Positions 26,159 through 34,010 of a DNA stretch of 64,000 nt are shown piece after piece. This DNA is from an uncultured Saprospiraceae bacterium. Lineage in GTDB: Bacteria; Bacteroidota; Bacteroidia; Chitinophagales; Saprospiraceae. A model generated the notes under the pieces. The model made no database searches. It saw only the letters and a program-made list of their open reading frames with translations, and had not been told where the DNA came from. Both the position numbers and the translations under genes were made by a program. Positions within the stretch are counted from its first letter, which is position 1. Each line of letters begins with the position of its first letter. Where the stretch lies: the NCBI GenBank assembly GCA_937951615.1, contig CALFBH010000014.1, forward strand, positions 99,610 to 163,609. Reading direction: 5' to 3'.

Positions 26159-26657
26159 TTTAACATGATTTAAAATAGTGAATAAATAAATTTTCAAAAA
26201 AGGCATAGCAGTACCATTTAGCCTTTTGAACTGCTTCATTTGAGGGGGATTTATTGGTTTAAATAAATACTTCACAATGCTTGTTTTTAGTTCGAGACAG
26301 GCATAGTCAGCCCATATAGTCTTTTTACAGACTATGCCGAGGTTGAGAAATATGAGTTGAAAATGGGGTGAAGCGATTATTTCTTTCTGGGGTGCGGGGT
26401 TATGGATTGGCTAAATTACTTCGTCATTCGACATTCATCCGTTCGTTATTCAAAACAACCCACTTTAATCTTTTTTAGTTAAAAAATAAATTTTAAGTAC
26501 TGCCTACTCTATACACTTTTCGGCTTCCGTATTGTTGTAATTAGCTTCGAAGCTGTCATCTAAATGACACTACAAAGATGTAGGCATTTCACATATCAAC
26601 AAATTACCGTTTGGAGGCAAAATCCAAAAAAATCTGTACCTGTGTTGATACAAAGAA
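26159..26657. other. Gap upstream of 24611-26158: hairpin L3 and dispersed repeat, no gene
   Basis: Apart from L3 (26300-26355) the stretch holds one copy of the dispersed motif ACTTCGTCATTCGAC...GTTCGTTATTC (about 26408-26450), which also occurs near 23075, 29555, 34710 and 52180. No gene or clear promoter was seen. Confidence 0.5.
26300..26355 (-). promoter_or_regulatory. Conserved leader hairpin L3, upstream of 24611-26158
   Basis: Minus-strand sense: a perfect 9-bp outer stem GGCATAGTC/GACTATGCC encloses TGTAAAAAGACTATATGGGCT. The inner ATAGTC/GACTAT stem uses the same 5' arm, so the two hairpins are mutually exclusive, as in switching leaders. It lies 142 bp before the start codon. Confidence 0.65.
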
Positions 26658-26690
26658 AAAGCCCGTCCATTTTCATGAACAGGCTTTAAA
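26651..26690 (-). terminator. Rho-independent terminator of the FN3-like lipoprotein gene
   Basis: AAAGCCcGTcCAT...ATGaACaGGCTTT (26658-26687) with minus-strand TTTTTCTTTG downstream, 22 bp beyond the stop of the gene ending at 26713. Confidence 0.7.
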
Positions 26691-26712
26691 AAAATTTATG
26701 ATGGCTACAGGG

Positions 26713-27693
26713 CTAACAAGGATTGTCGGATATGAATACAGACTTGTCTTTAGTATTCAGGCACTCGACAAACTCCTCTGCTCCACAGGAATTTTCTAGA
26801 CAATCACCACAAAAGTCTATTATTGTATAATAGTACCATTTTTCACGATTGAACTCAATGAAATCACCGCAAATTACTCCTGATTCGCCGAATTTTATAT
26901 AACAATTAGTACTGCATAGGGAATTAAAATCAGGTCCTCCTTGTGGCGGCCAATACACAACCGCTACTGCTGCAGCACCACCTCTATATGTAAAAGTATC
27001 CACAATCTCGTCAGATTCGGTACCACTTGTACAAATAGTTTGTACTGTCGCTTCTACCACATCATCAACCTCTAATAAGACCGGTGATGTAAAGTTTGCG
27101 CTAGGGTTTTGCAGGTTTTGCACGAATTGCGTGTCTACTGCGCCTCCATTTATGTATAGTATAAACTCGTATCCCAGTACATTTATGGCAGGAGGCGTCC
27201 ATTCATAGGTAAGTGATGTAAAATTCACCGTGCTAATATCAGTAAGTCCCAATTCTGTAGGTGCCGGACATGCTGCCACAAAACTATCTGTAATCGGTTC
27301 TGATTCAGTATTATCTATACAAATAGTTTTTACTTCTGCTGTTACCGTACTGCCATCCTGTATAAGTGGACTCATTTCAACGTTTACTACAGGATTTACC
27401 GTGAATTGCGTGTCTACCGTGACTCCATTTATGTATAGTATAAACTGGTATCCCTCTGCTATGATAGAAGGCATCCATCCATAGGTGAGCGTCGCAGATG
27501 AGACTTCAATAAAACTAGTATTATTAAAGGTGTCAAGTTCCAATTCTGTACCAATATCAGTAAGTCCCAATTCTGTAGGTGCCAGACAATTGTCTGGTTC
27601 TTCATCATCGCAGCCAGCAAAAAAGATGGTGCTACAGATGACAACTAGCATTATCATGTGTATAATTGAGAATAATGTTCTGTTTTTTTTCAT
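26713..27693 (-). CDS. Lipoprotein with two tandem FN3-like domains
   Basis: 326 residues. The N-terminus carries a lipoprotein signal (IFFAGC, lipidated Cys about residue 28) followed by an acidic DDEEPDNC stretch. Two similar beta domains follow (about 37-140 and 143-245), each starting APTELGLTDI and containing TYGW/TYEW, GYxFILYINGxxVDTQF and TICxxxTES, which resemble fibronectin type III repeats and duplicated within the gene. The last 80 residues are Cys-rich. It is head-to-head with family gene C (133 bp between starts). Probably anchored in the outer or inner membrane; function unknown. Confidence 0.85.
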   Translation of the reverse strand: MKKNRTLFSIIHMIMLVVICSTIFFAGCDDEEPDNCLAPTELGLTDIGTELELDTFNNTSFIEVSSATLTYGWMPSIIAEGYQFILYINGVTVDTQFTVNPVVNVEMSPLIQDGSTVTAEVKTICIDNTESEPITDSFVAACPAPTELGLTDISTVNFTSLTYEWTPPAINVLGYEFILYINGGAVDTQFVQNLQNPSANFTSPVLLEVDDVVEATVQTICTSGTESDEIVDTFTYRGGAAAVAVVYWPPQGGPDFNSLCSTNCYIKFGESGVICGDFIEFNREKWYYYTIIDFCGDCLENSCGAEEFVECLNTKDKSVFISDNPC

Positions 27694-27752
27694 AACTTTA
27701 ATGTTTTGAATTTGTTAGTTAATTTAATGTATAGCAGTTCTCGTTAATTCAA

Positions 27753-27760
27753 CAAAGTTA
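27753..27760 (-). promoter_or_regulatory. Candidate -7 element TAACTTTG for the FN3-like lipoprotein gene
   Basis: CAAAGTTA on the plus strand is a TAnnTTTG match 60 bp before the start. No -33 partner at the usual spacing. Confidence 0.35.
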
Positions 27761-27826
27761 TTATTTAAGATAGAGATATGTAATTACCTTTTTAGGCTAA
27801 AATCCAAAAAACCAAAAACGGACGAA

Positions 27827-29254
27827 TTGAAAGACTCAAAACTCATTAATGTTATTCAGCATTTTTCTAAGCCGGAATTAAAAAGGCTTAGAAATTTTGT
27901 ACACTCGCCTTATTTCAATACAGATAAAAAAGTACGGTTGCTCTTTGATTTTATTTACCAATATGCTCCTGATTTTAACCATGAAAAATTTATAGCTCAA
28001 TATGCAGCCCTTTTTGTAACTCCAAATGAAAAATATGAGGAAGCAACTTTAATAAAGTTACAGTCGCGCCTTTTTAAAGTGATAGAATTGTTCATCCATT
28101 ACGATATCGAAATGCAGCATCTGCCGGGTATAGAATTATCACTTATGCGGTTTTACAACCGAAAAAACCTAACTACTCCATTTAAAAATGCCCATAAAAA
28201 AGTTCAAAAAAAACAGGATGAGCAATTACACCGAAATGGAGACTATTACCATAATCAATTTACCATAGAGCAAGAGTATGATTCATTTCTGACAGTTAAA
28301 GTTGAAAATAGCACCGGAAAAATGAATCATCAGCGGGCTATGGAGAAGCTGGATATATTTTATCTGGCGAAAAAGCTGAATCTGCTCTGTCAAATGCATA
28401 ATCGCCAAATACTTGTTAATGTAAATTATGATATGACATTAATGGACGAAATATTAAGTCTTTTGTCAAATAGTGATTATACCCAAATTCCTGTTATTGC
28501 CTTGTGGCATCAAGCCTTACTACTCTTGCTAAATCCCGGAGATTCAACTTATTTTTATGGTTTAAAAAAACTGCTTTTAGAACATAGAAACCGACTATAT
28601 AAGTTTGAACAAAGAATGTTATACACCTATTTGGAAAATACCTCTAAACAGATTTTTGAAGACAGCCATCAATATCATCAGGAGTTATTTAAATTGTATG
28701 ATACTCAGTTAAAAAATGAATTATTATATATGGAAGGCTTTCTATTGCCAGCTATTTTTAAAAATATTGTTACCGTAGCACTTAATCTTAATCATTTGGA
28801 CTGGACAGCAAATTTTCTGCATAAGAATCAACATAAAATTATACCAGAGTACGAAGACAGCGAAGATGTATATACATATTGCCTCGCAGGGCTGTACTTC
28901 GAGCAAAAAAAATTTGACGAGGTATTAGACTTGCTCAACCAGGTCGTTTTTAATGATATTTATACAAAAATGGATATTCGCAGAATGTACATGAAAGTGT
29001 ATTACGAAAAAACTATCAATAGCCCGTTTGAAGATATGGTGAACAGCTTCCGAAAGTTTCTCAACAAAAATCAGGACAGCATTCCTCCCGCTTACATACA
29101 GGAAAATCGTGATTTTGTCAATATCATCAACAAAATCTACAACACCCTCAAAAAAGACCAGCAAAAATTAGACGCCATCGAACAGCAAATTAGCGAAATC
29201 CAAACATTGCCCGAAAGAGCCTGGCTCCTGGAAAAATTAAACGCTTTGAGGTAA
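27827..29254 (+). CDS. Divergent paralogous family protein C (unknown function)
   Basis: 475 residues starting at TTG 27827; no in-frame ATG precedes the conserved N-terminal motif, so a TTG start, or an even earlier non-ATG start, is needed. The N-terminus has INVIQHFSKPELKRLRNFV then SPYFNTDKKVRLLFDFIY; further on come QSRLFKVIELFIHYDI, KLDIFYLAKKLNLL, FKNIVTVALNLNHLDWTAN and YTYCLAGLYFEQKKFDEVLD; the end is ERAWLLEKLNAL. The layout and motifs are those of protein A. Helical and soluble, with TPR-like helix pairs in the second half. Head-to-head with the FN3-like lipoprotein. Its stop codon lies inside the first codons of a fragment of another family member. Confidence 0.83.
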   Translation: MKDSKLINVIQHFSKPELKRLRNFVHSPYFNTDKKVRLLFDFIYQYAPDFNHEKFIAQYAALFVTPNEKYEEATLIKLQSRLFKVIELFIHYDIEMQHLPGIELSLMRFYNRKNLTTPFKNAHKKVQKKQDEQLHRNGDYYHNQFTIEQEYDSFLTVKVENSTGKMNHQRAMEKLDIFYLAKKLNLLCQMHNRQILVNVNYDMTLMDEILSLLSNSDYTQIPVIALWHQALLLLLNPGDSTYFYGLKKLLLEHRNRLYKFEQRMLYTYLENTSKQIFEDSHQYHQELFKLYDTQLKNELLYMEGFLLPAIFKNIVTVALNLNHLDWTANFLHKNQHKIIPEYEDSEDVYTYCLAGLYFEQKKFDEVLDLLNQVVFNDIYTKMDIRRMYMKVYYEKTINSPFEDMVNSFRKFLNKNQDSIPPAYIQENRDFVNIINKIYNTLKKDQQKLDAIEQQISEIQTLPERAWLLEKLNALR

Positions 29255-29517
29255 TATACGAGGTATTATTATTGAAAATTTATTTTGAAGCGACCATAGG
29301 TTTTAAAAGGCGAAGAAGAGCTTTTCATAAATACGTCAATAACCAGACAAGAACCAGTCCCGTCTATCGGCAGGCTTATCTGAATTTTGCTACCGCTATT
29401 TTGAAATTATATCGTTCAAAACATCAGGGTGTGGCTTATGTAAAGGGCGATATTGATGGGCTGAAAATCATTGAACGGGAATGGCTGCTGGCGCAGGTGG
29501 GGGAGTTGAGTGATTGA
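29251..29517 (+). pseudogene. 3' fragment of a family B-type gene
   Basis: From 29251 the plus strand encodes VIYEVLLLKIYFEATIGF, continuing through SPVYRQAYLNFATAILKLYR to KIIEREWLLAQVGELSD. This matches the last ~88 residues of protein B (22745-23008) at about 80 percent identity; the final 12 codons are instead nearly identical to the end of gene D. The homology begins exactly where gene C ends. No start codon of its own fits the family. Read as the remnant of a B-like gene whose 5' part was replaced by gene C. Confidence 0.85.
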
Positions 29518-29589
29518 GTTGCGGGTTGATGGGTTGCGAGTTGTGGGGTATCAAATTACTTCGTCATTTGATATTCTGCGGTTCGATAT

Positions 29590-29622
29590 TCGAAAAAATG
29601 CCGCCTCTTGCGAGGCGACACC
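29590..29622 (-). terminator. Rho-independent terminator of the 29653-31509 gene
   Basis: GCCTCttgcGAGGC (29603-29615) is flanked on the minus strand by a downstream GGCATTTTTTCG. It lies 30 bp past the stop. Confidence 0.7.
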
Positions 29623-29652
29623 GATTTCAAGCAATCTACCATTATCGTATGC

Positions 29653-31509
29653 TTACATACACATTCCTGCTCCGCTACTACAAAAACTTTCCCAGTCAGC
29701 ATCAAAACTATTGCCATTACTAATGGATGAATTGGTATTTGATGCAGGGTTCAGTTGGCTGCAAAGTGTTAATAGACTAGCATTATAACAAGCACTTAAT
29801 TGATTATTATACAATCGTAGATATTCGAGATCAGCCAGATTGGCCAAGGCGGCAGGAATAGTACCGTTGAGTTGATTATCATATAATAATAGATTGATCA
29901 GCTTGCTCAAATTACCTAACTGAACAGGAATATTACCTGTTAGCTGATTATTGCTCAGGCGCATATATCGAAGTTCTGCCAGATTGCCCAAGGCCGCAGG
30001 AATATTTCCCGTGAGTTGATTGTCATTAAGTGCCATGACGCGGAGTAGCGGCAATGCGCCCAATTCTAGCGGAATACTGTCTTGCAATTGATTATTGTTC
30101 AGGTATAAAAACTGAAGTTGTGTCAGATTGCCTAATTCTGGCGGGATAGTACCGTCCAGATTATTATAGGACAAATCCAATTGACTTATGCAGTCATTCT
30201 CATTCAAAGTTACACCATACCAAGTGTCTATTGGCGTCGCTAAGTCCCAGGTATTATTCCAGTCCAATCCATTTGTTGAAAAATAGAGTGCTTCCAGCGC
30301 AGCGCGGTCAGTTATTGTACAATCACAGTCTTCTATATTGGCGGAGAAGTCGATACCGGATTGGAATCCACTATCTAGGAAAATTTGTGTGCCAGCTTTG
30401 AAATCGACTGGTACGTCATCTATTATTCCGGCTGAAAGAATCAGGAAATCTGCAAAATATGTTCCGCTGCTGATACTGCCAGAAATGTTTAAATTGGAAT
30501 CACAGGTTTCGGCTACATGTATGATGATACTATCCGTATTGCAAATACTGTCGGTGGTACATATTTCATAATTATAGGAAAAGTCTCCTCCATTTGTGGA
30601 AGCAAAGCACCAGATTTCTCCAAGCGGGCCATTAATGATTTCAATATCTCCCGTATCCTGCAAGACGAGTGAAGAGGCATTGAGCTGTGGAAGTGGATTC
30701 TGACAGTCCAGCGAATCGGGATACAAAAGACTCAGCGTTGGCATGATAAGATCATTGTCAAGTGGGTTGAAGTATATCGTATCTCCTGCAAGAAGGCTAA
30801 ATTCATCTGGACTGGTATCGAGACAATCTTCTATCAGAAAATAAGCCGTCTGTTCATCACAAATCGTGATGGTGTCGTTCATTGGGCTGATGAGTTCATA
30901 AAAAACATCATAACTCAAGCTATCTATTCCCATAAAACCCGGCTGTCCTAGCGTATATTCTATGCTGAAAGACTGTATAATACTTGCACTACCAAATAGG
31001 GGCGGGGAGGTGATATTTTGTATTTCAAGACTTTGCAGCGTATGGTTCGGATAGTTTTGCAGAATGAAATCCTGGTCGTTTGACAGCACATTCCATATCA
31101 TCGGATTTTGATTATTGGGTACACAGCAGAACAGGTCGGACGGGGTTTCACAGTCTGTAGAGATGTGCACAATATATTCAATCGTATCGCAAACAGGACC
31201 CGTAATCAGGATACAACATTCGATAACCGTAAATGTATCTTCTGTTGCGCAGGTCGTATTGGTATCGTATTGATAGAGGTCATCCACATTGCCGTCTAGT
31301 CCAACGCAACTTACTGTCCCATAAGCAGGCTGTTGTAGAATCTGGTCGCAATAACAATCAACTTGACTGCTTTTCTCTGTTGGTTTCCAAAGACTAATTG
31401 ATTCTTGGTCGGGACATAAGGGATAGATGAGGTCTCGGCAGCGGGTTTCGCCAGCAAAGGCTGTTTTGGTAATTAGCAAAATGGTAATGGTTAAGATTGT
31501 TTTGTTCAT
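29653..31509 (-). CDS. Secreted all-beta plus LRR protein, probably C-terminally truncated
   Basis: 618 residues from ATG 31509 (MNKTILTITILLITKTAFAG, signal peptide); an upstream frame would start inside a hairpin. The N-terminal ~340 residues parallel the protein at 19805 (DTFTVIECC, DLFCCVPNNQ, FMGIDSLSYDVFYE, ITICDEQTAYFLIEDC). The shared module comes next (VDFKAGTQIFLDSGF...FSANIEDC), then an LRR cap (ALEALYFSTNGLDWNNTWDL) and about six plant-type LRRs (GTIPPELGNLTQLQFLYLNN). It ends abruptly at SFCSSGAGMCM, the point where the peroxidase and subtilase continue into Ca-loop and SprB-like domains. It follows the small gene 31605-32141 on the same strand, 95 bp apart. Likely a surface protein. 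Confidence 0.85.
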   Translation of the reverse strand: MNKTILTITILLITKTAFAGETRCRDLIYPLCPDQESISLWKPTEKSSQVDCYCDQILQQPAYGTVSCVGLDGNVDDLYQYDTNTTCATEDTFTVIECCILITGPVCDTIEYIVHISTDCETPSDLFCCVPNNQNPMIWNVLSNDQDFILQNYPNHTLQSLEIQNITSPPLFGSASIIQSFSIEYTLGQPGFMGIDSLSYDVFYELISPMNDTITICDEQTAYFLIEDCLDTSPDEFSLLAGDTIYFNPLDNDLIMPTLSLLYPDSLDCQNPLPQLNASSLVLQDTGDIEIINGPLGEIWCFASTNGGDFSYNYEICTTDSICNTDSIIIHVAETCDSNLNISGSISSGTYFADFLILSAGIIDDVPVDFKAGTQIFLDSGFQSGIDFSANIEDCDCTITDRAALEALYFSTNGLDWNNTWDLATPIDTWYGVTLNENDCISQLDLSYNNLDGTIPPELGNLTQLQFLYLNNNQLQDSIPLELGALPLLRVMALNDNQLTGNIPAALGNLAELRYMRLSNNQLTGNIPVQLGNLSKLINLLLYDNQLNGTIPAALANLADLEYLRLYNNQLSACYNASLLTLCSQLNPASNTNSSISNGNSFDADWESFCSSGAGMCM

Positions 31510-31537
31510 TTTGGTCAATTCAATGGTTTGGAAATGG

Positions 31538-31587
31538 CAACTACCTGGAATGGTCACCTAAATATCAGGCTTTTTTCCAGATAGTTG
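31538..31587 (-). promoter_or_regulatory. Leader hairpin before the 29653-31509 gene
   Basis: Minus-strand sense: CAACTATCTGG and CCAGGTAGTTG pair over 11 bp with one U-G pair (50 bases overall). Inside, TCTGG can instead pair with CCTGA across AAAAAAG. This is the same two-competing-stems layout as L2 and L3 with unrelated sequence, 29 bp before the start codon. Confidence 0.55.
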
Positions 31588-31604
31588 TTGCGATGATTTT
31601 TTGT

Positions 31605-32141
31605 TTATTTACAGTTTTCACCTATACATATACAGTTCATTTTTTTCTCACAAGTACCCGTGTCTGCACAATGATAATCTTGGTAATCGACTCCAGTTTC
31701 AGGTATGTCCCAGCCTAATCCCTCGTAGATAAGTTCCATTGCCAAATCGAATTCTTTCTTTGAAAGATTATCCTTTAGCATACCATATTTAAAAGTAATT
31801 AATCCCTTATCTCCGAATCTCATAGCCTGAACAAATTGGAACCGGACGACACCTTTCATTCTTTTTGATAAGAATTGATTTTTTTCGATGTATCTTCTCA
31901 TGTCTTGTTTACTTCTCACAATATTTATATTCTTATTGTGAAAAAGCTGCTGATATTCCTGATAAGAAGTCGCAATTTGATAAGGTTCGCTAATTGGGTT
32001 CACACCCGGCTGCGATATCCCAGGTTGAGAAATGCCCGGATTAAATGGAGTAATATCCTGTGCGGATAAAGGATTCATGAGCATGATACTAAGTGCTGTT
32101 AGCAGACTTAAATAAATCAGCTTTACTTGTAATGTCTTCAT
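31605..32141 (-). CDS. Small secreted protein of unknown function
   Basis: 178 residues with a signal peptide (about 1-27, MNPLSAQ). A Pro/Gly-rich segment (PGISQPGISQPGVNPIS) is followed by a helical central region (SYQEYQQLFHNKNINIVRSK, KKEFDLAMELIYEGLGWDI) and a Cys-rich tail (CADTGTCEKKMNCICIGENC). Not recognised. It is the first gene of a probable minus-strand pair with 29653-31509 and is head-to-head with family gene D (200 bp between starts). Confidence 0.8.
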   Translation of the reverse strand: MKTLQVKLIYLSLLTALSIMLMNPLSAQDITPFNPGISQPGISQPGVNPISEPYQIATSYQEYQQLFHNKNINIVRSKQDMRRYIEKNQFLSKRMKGVVRFQFVQAMRFGDKGLITFKYGMLKDNLSKKEFDLAMELIYEGLGWDIPETGVDYQDYHCADTGTCEKKMNCICIGENCK

Positions 32142-32213
32142 TTTAAATTGTTTTAAAAGTTGTTTAAAAATTTAAGATTAAAATTTACTTGTCGTTTAAT
32201 CTTTTTGACAATA

Positions 32214-32221
32214 CAAAAGTA
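32214..32221 (-). promoter_or_regulatory. Candidate -7 element TACTTTTG for the 31605-32141 gene
   Basis: CAAAAGTA on the plus strand, 73 bp before the start. The leader it would produce contains TTGTC..GACAA and AAGATTAAA..TTTAATCTT arms that overlap, again around an AAAAAGA loop. Confidence 0.35.
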
Positions 32222-32272
32222 CTGGCATTATTCAAGTGAAACATATATTACGACAACTACTCACTTGTTGAG

Positions 32273-32303
32273 TTGTAAGTTAAAGTATTATTTTTTATAT
32301 TTG
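32273..32303 (+). promoter_or_regulatory. Candidate promoter of family gene D (TTG-N20-TATATTTG)
   Basis: TTG at 32273-32275 and TATATTTG at 32296-32303 match the Bacteroidota -33/-7 pattern with 20-bp spacing, 38 bp before ATG 32342. It lies 50-80 bp from the opposing minus-strand element, so the two promoters of the pair are back to back. Confidence 0.5.
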
Positions 32304-32341
32304 TATAATTTTTAAAAGCAGGAATTTAGAAGTTAATTAAA

Positions 32342-33886
32342 ATGATAAAAAAGAATAATTATCGCTTGTTCTCATTTTTAGATGCTGTAGAAGAGGACGA
32401 ATTATACCGTTTGAAACGCTATATTCACGCTGATTTTTTTAATAAAAATGAACGATTCAGACAGTTGTTTGATGCGATATGGGAAGCAAAAACTGGCAAG
32501 ACCAGCTTTCAGGAAATCGACCCTGTAATATTGCATCAGGAGGTTTTTTCCAAAAAGGAAGCATCGGCAATAAGCGATGATTATTCTGGGATTCTAAAAT
32601 TAGTTCGCCGATTTATTGCGCAGGAAGAATACGAAAATGATAAGCAGGCACAAAAGCGTTATCTGCTTCGCGGACTAGAAAGTAGAAAAGCGCATCATAA
32701 GTTTAAATTACTGGTCAATAGGGAAGCAAAAAATTACGAAAATGGTGGTTCGCCAAATCGTAATGAATATCAGGAAAACTATTTTCACGACTTATTGGTT
32801 GCCGAGCAAAAATATAATTATTTCAATATCCATGAAAACAGAAGACCTGCCAACAGCCATTTGCTTCAGGAATTTATTGATACGCTTGATCGTTTTCATG
32901 CACTGACCAAAATCATTTATCTTGGTGTGATGAAACGCAGGTCAAAGGTCACAGGCGACCAGTTTCGATATGGAAATATTATTGGTGTCAATAAAGTCGT
33001 CGAAAATACGCCGCTTGCCAGTTTTCCCTTATTACATATCCATCATCACATCAACAAATTATGGGAAAACGAGTCACTCGAACAGTTTGACATCTGCAAA
33101 AATATGCTGCTCAAATATGGACAGCGATTTTCATTATACGAACAAAAACAACTGTTCCAAATACTCATTAATTTTTGCCGACTCAAGGTCAATGAGCAGC
33201 AGCCTCGCATGTGGAATTTACGGCAGTTGGATTTGTACCACGAGTTTTTTGCAAGAGCATTTTGTTATACTGGAAAGCAGCAGCGTAAGAAACAGATTTC
33301 TCTGCATCACTTCAAAAACTATATGCAGTTGCTCATAGAATTAGAGCTTTTTGACCAATTTGAGGCTTTGCAAAAGCAATACGCGGCACAGGTTTATTTT
33401 AAAAACCAGGCGCGAAAACGCTTTGTTCATCAATATAATACCACGGCGCTATATTTTTCCCAGTATTTATATTATACCAAAAATAAACGGACCATCGGAC
33501 AGGAGTTTGCCTACAGTACAGCCTTAGAATTGATTCAAAGTATGGAGCAGGAGTTGATCATTGGCAAGCAGGATTATCCCGATGTATTTTACAGAATACT
33601 CTATGAAGTACTCCGACTGAAAATTTATTATACGTCGATTAAAGAATTTCCCAAACAAAGAAGTGCTTTTTACAAATACGTCAATAGTCAAAAACAAATC
33701 AGCCCTTTTTTTCTTGAGCCTTATCTCAATTTTGCCAAAGTAACGCTTCGCTTATATCAGTTCAGAAAAACACCAAAAGGTGATGCTGAAAACCTGCAAA
33801 GATTAAAAAATAAACTTGCCAGCATGAAAATTATTGAACGAGAATGGCTGCTGGCGCAGGTGGGGGAGTTGCGGGGGGAAGTTTAA
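32342..33886 (+). CDS. Divergent paralogous family protein D (unknown function)
   Basis: 514 residues, the closest relative of protein B: both have LYRLKRYI(H/Y)ADFFN, RFIAQEEY, ESLEQFDIC, RFSLYEQKQLFQILIN, CYTGK.QRKKQISLHH and KIIEREWL. It is slightly longer near the C-terminus (RKTPKGDAENLQRLKNKL), and the end EREWLLAQVGEL equals that of the fragment at 29251-29517. Soluble, helical, basic, without signal peptide. Head-to-head with the small secreted gene 31605, behind which lies the B-partner paralogue 29653. A TTG-N20-TATATTTG promoter is readable upstream. Function unknown. Confidence 0.85.
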   Translation: MIKKNNYRLFSFLDAVEEDELYRLKRYIHADFFNKNERFRQLFDAIWEAKTGKTSFQEIDPVILHQEVFSKKEASAISDDYSGILKLVRRFIAQEEYENDKQAQKRYLLRGLESRKAHHKFKLLVNREAKNYENGGSPNRNEYQENYFHDLLVAEQKYNYFNIHENRRPANSHLLQEFIDTLDRFHALTKIIYLGVMKRRSKVTGDQFRYGNIIGVNKVVENTPLASFPLLHIHHHINKLWENESLEQFDICKNMLLKYGQRFSLYEQKQLFQILINFCRLKVNEQQPRMWNLRQLDLYHEFFARAFCYTGKQQRKKQISLHHFKNYMQLLIELELFDQFEALQKQYAAQVYFKNQARKRFVHQYNTTALYFSQYLYYTKNKRTIGQEFAYSTALELIQSMEQELIIGKQDYPDVFYRILYEVLRLKIYYTSIKEFPKQRSAFYKYVNSQKQISPFFLEPYLNFAKVTLRLYQFRKTPKGDAENLQRLKNKLASMKIIEREWLLAQVGELRGEV

Positions 33887-34010
33887 GTTTAAGAATAAGT
33901 TTAAGTTTAAAACAAAACCAATCGTCAGTGTTGTCCTCGGCTCCGCTCGGACAACTACTTGTATAGAGCGGAGTCTAAACCAAGGGCTTGTATTGAAAGG
34001 AGATACAAGT

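Noticed and set aside
29272..29517. Independent small protein gene from the TTG at 29272
   Set aside because: Homology to family protein B continues upstream of that codon into gene C's stop, so it is a gene fragment rather than a gene with its own start.
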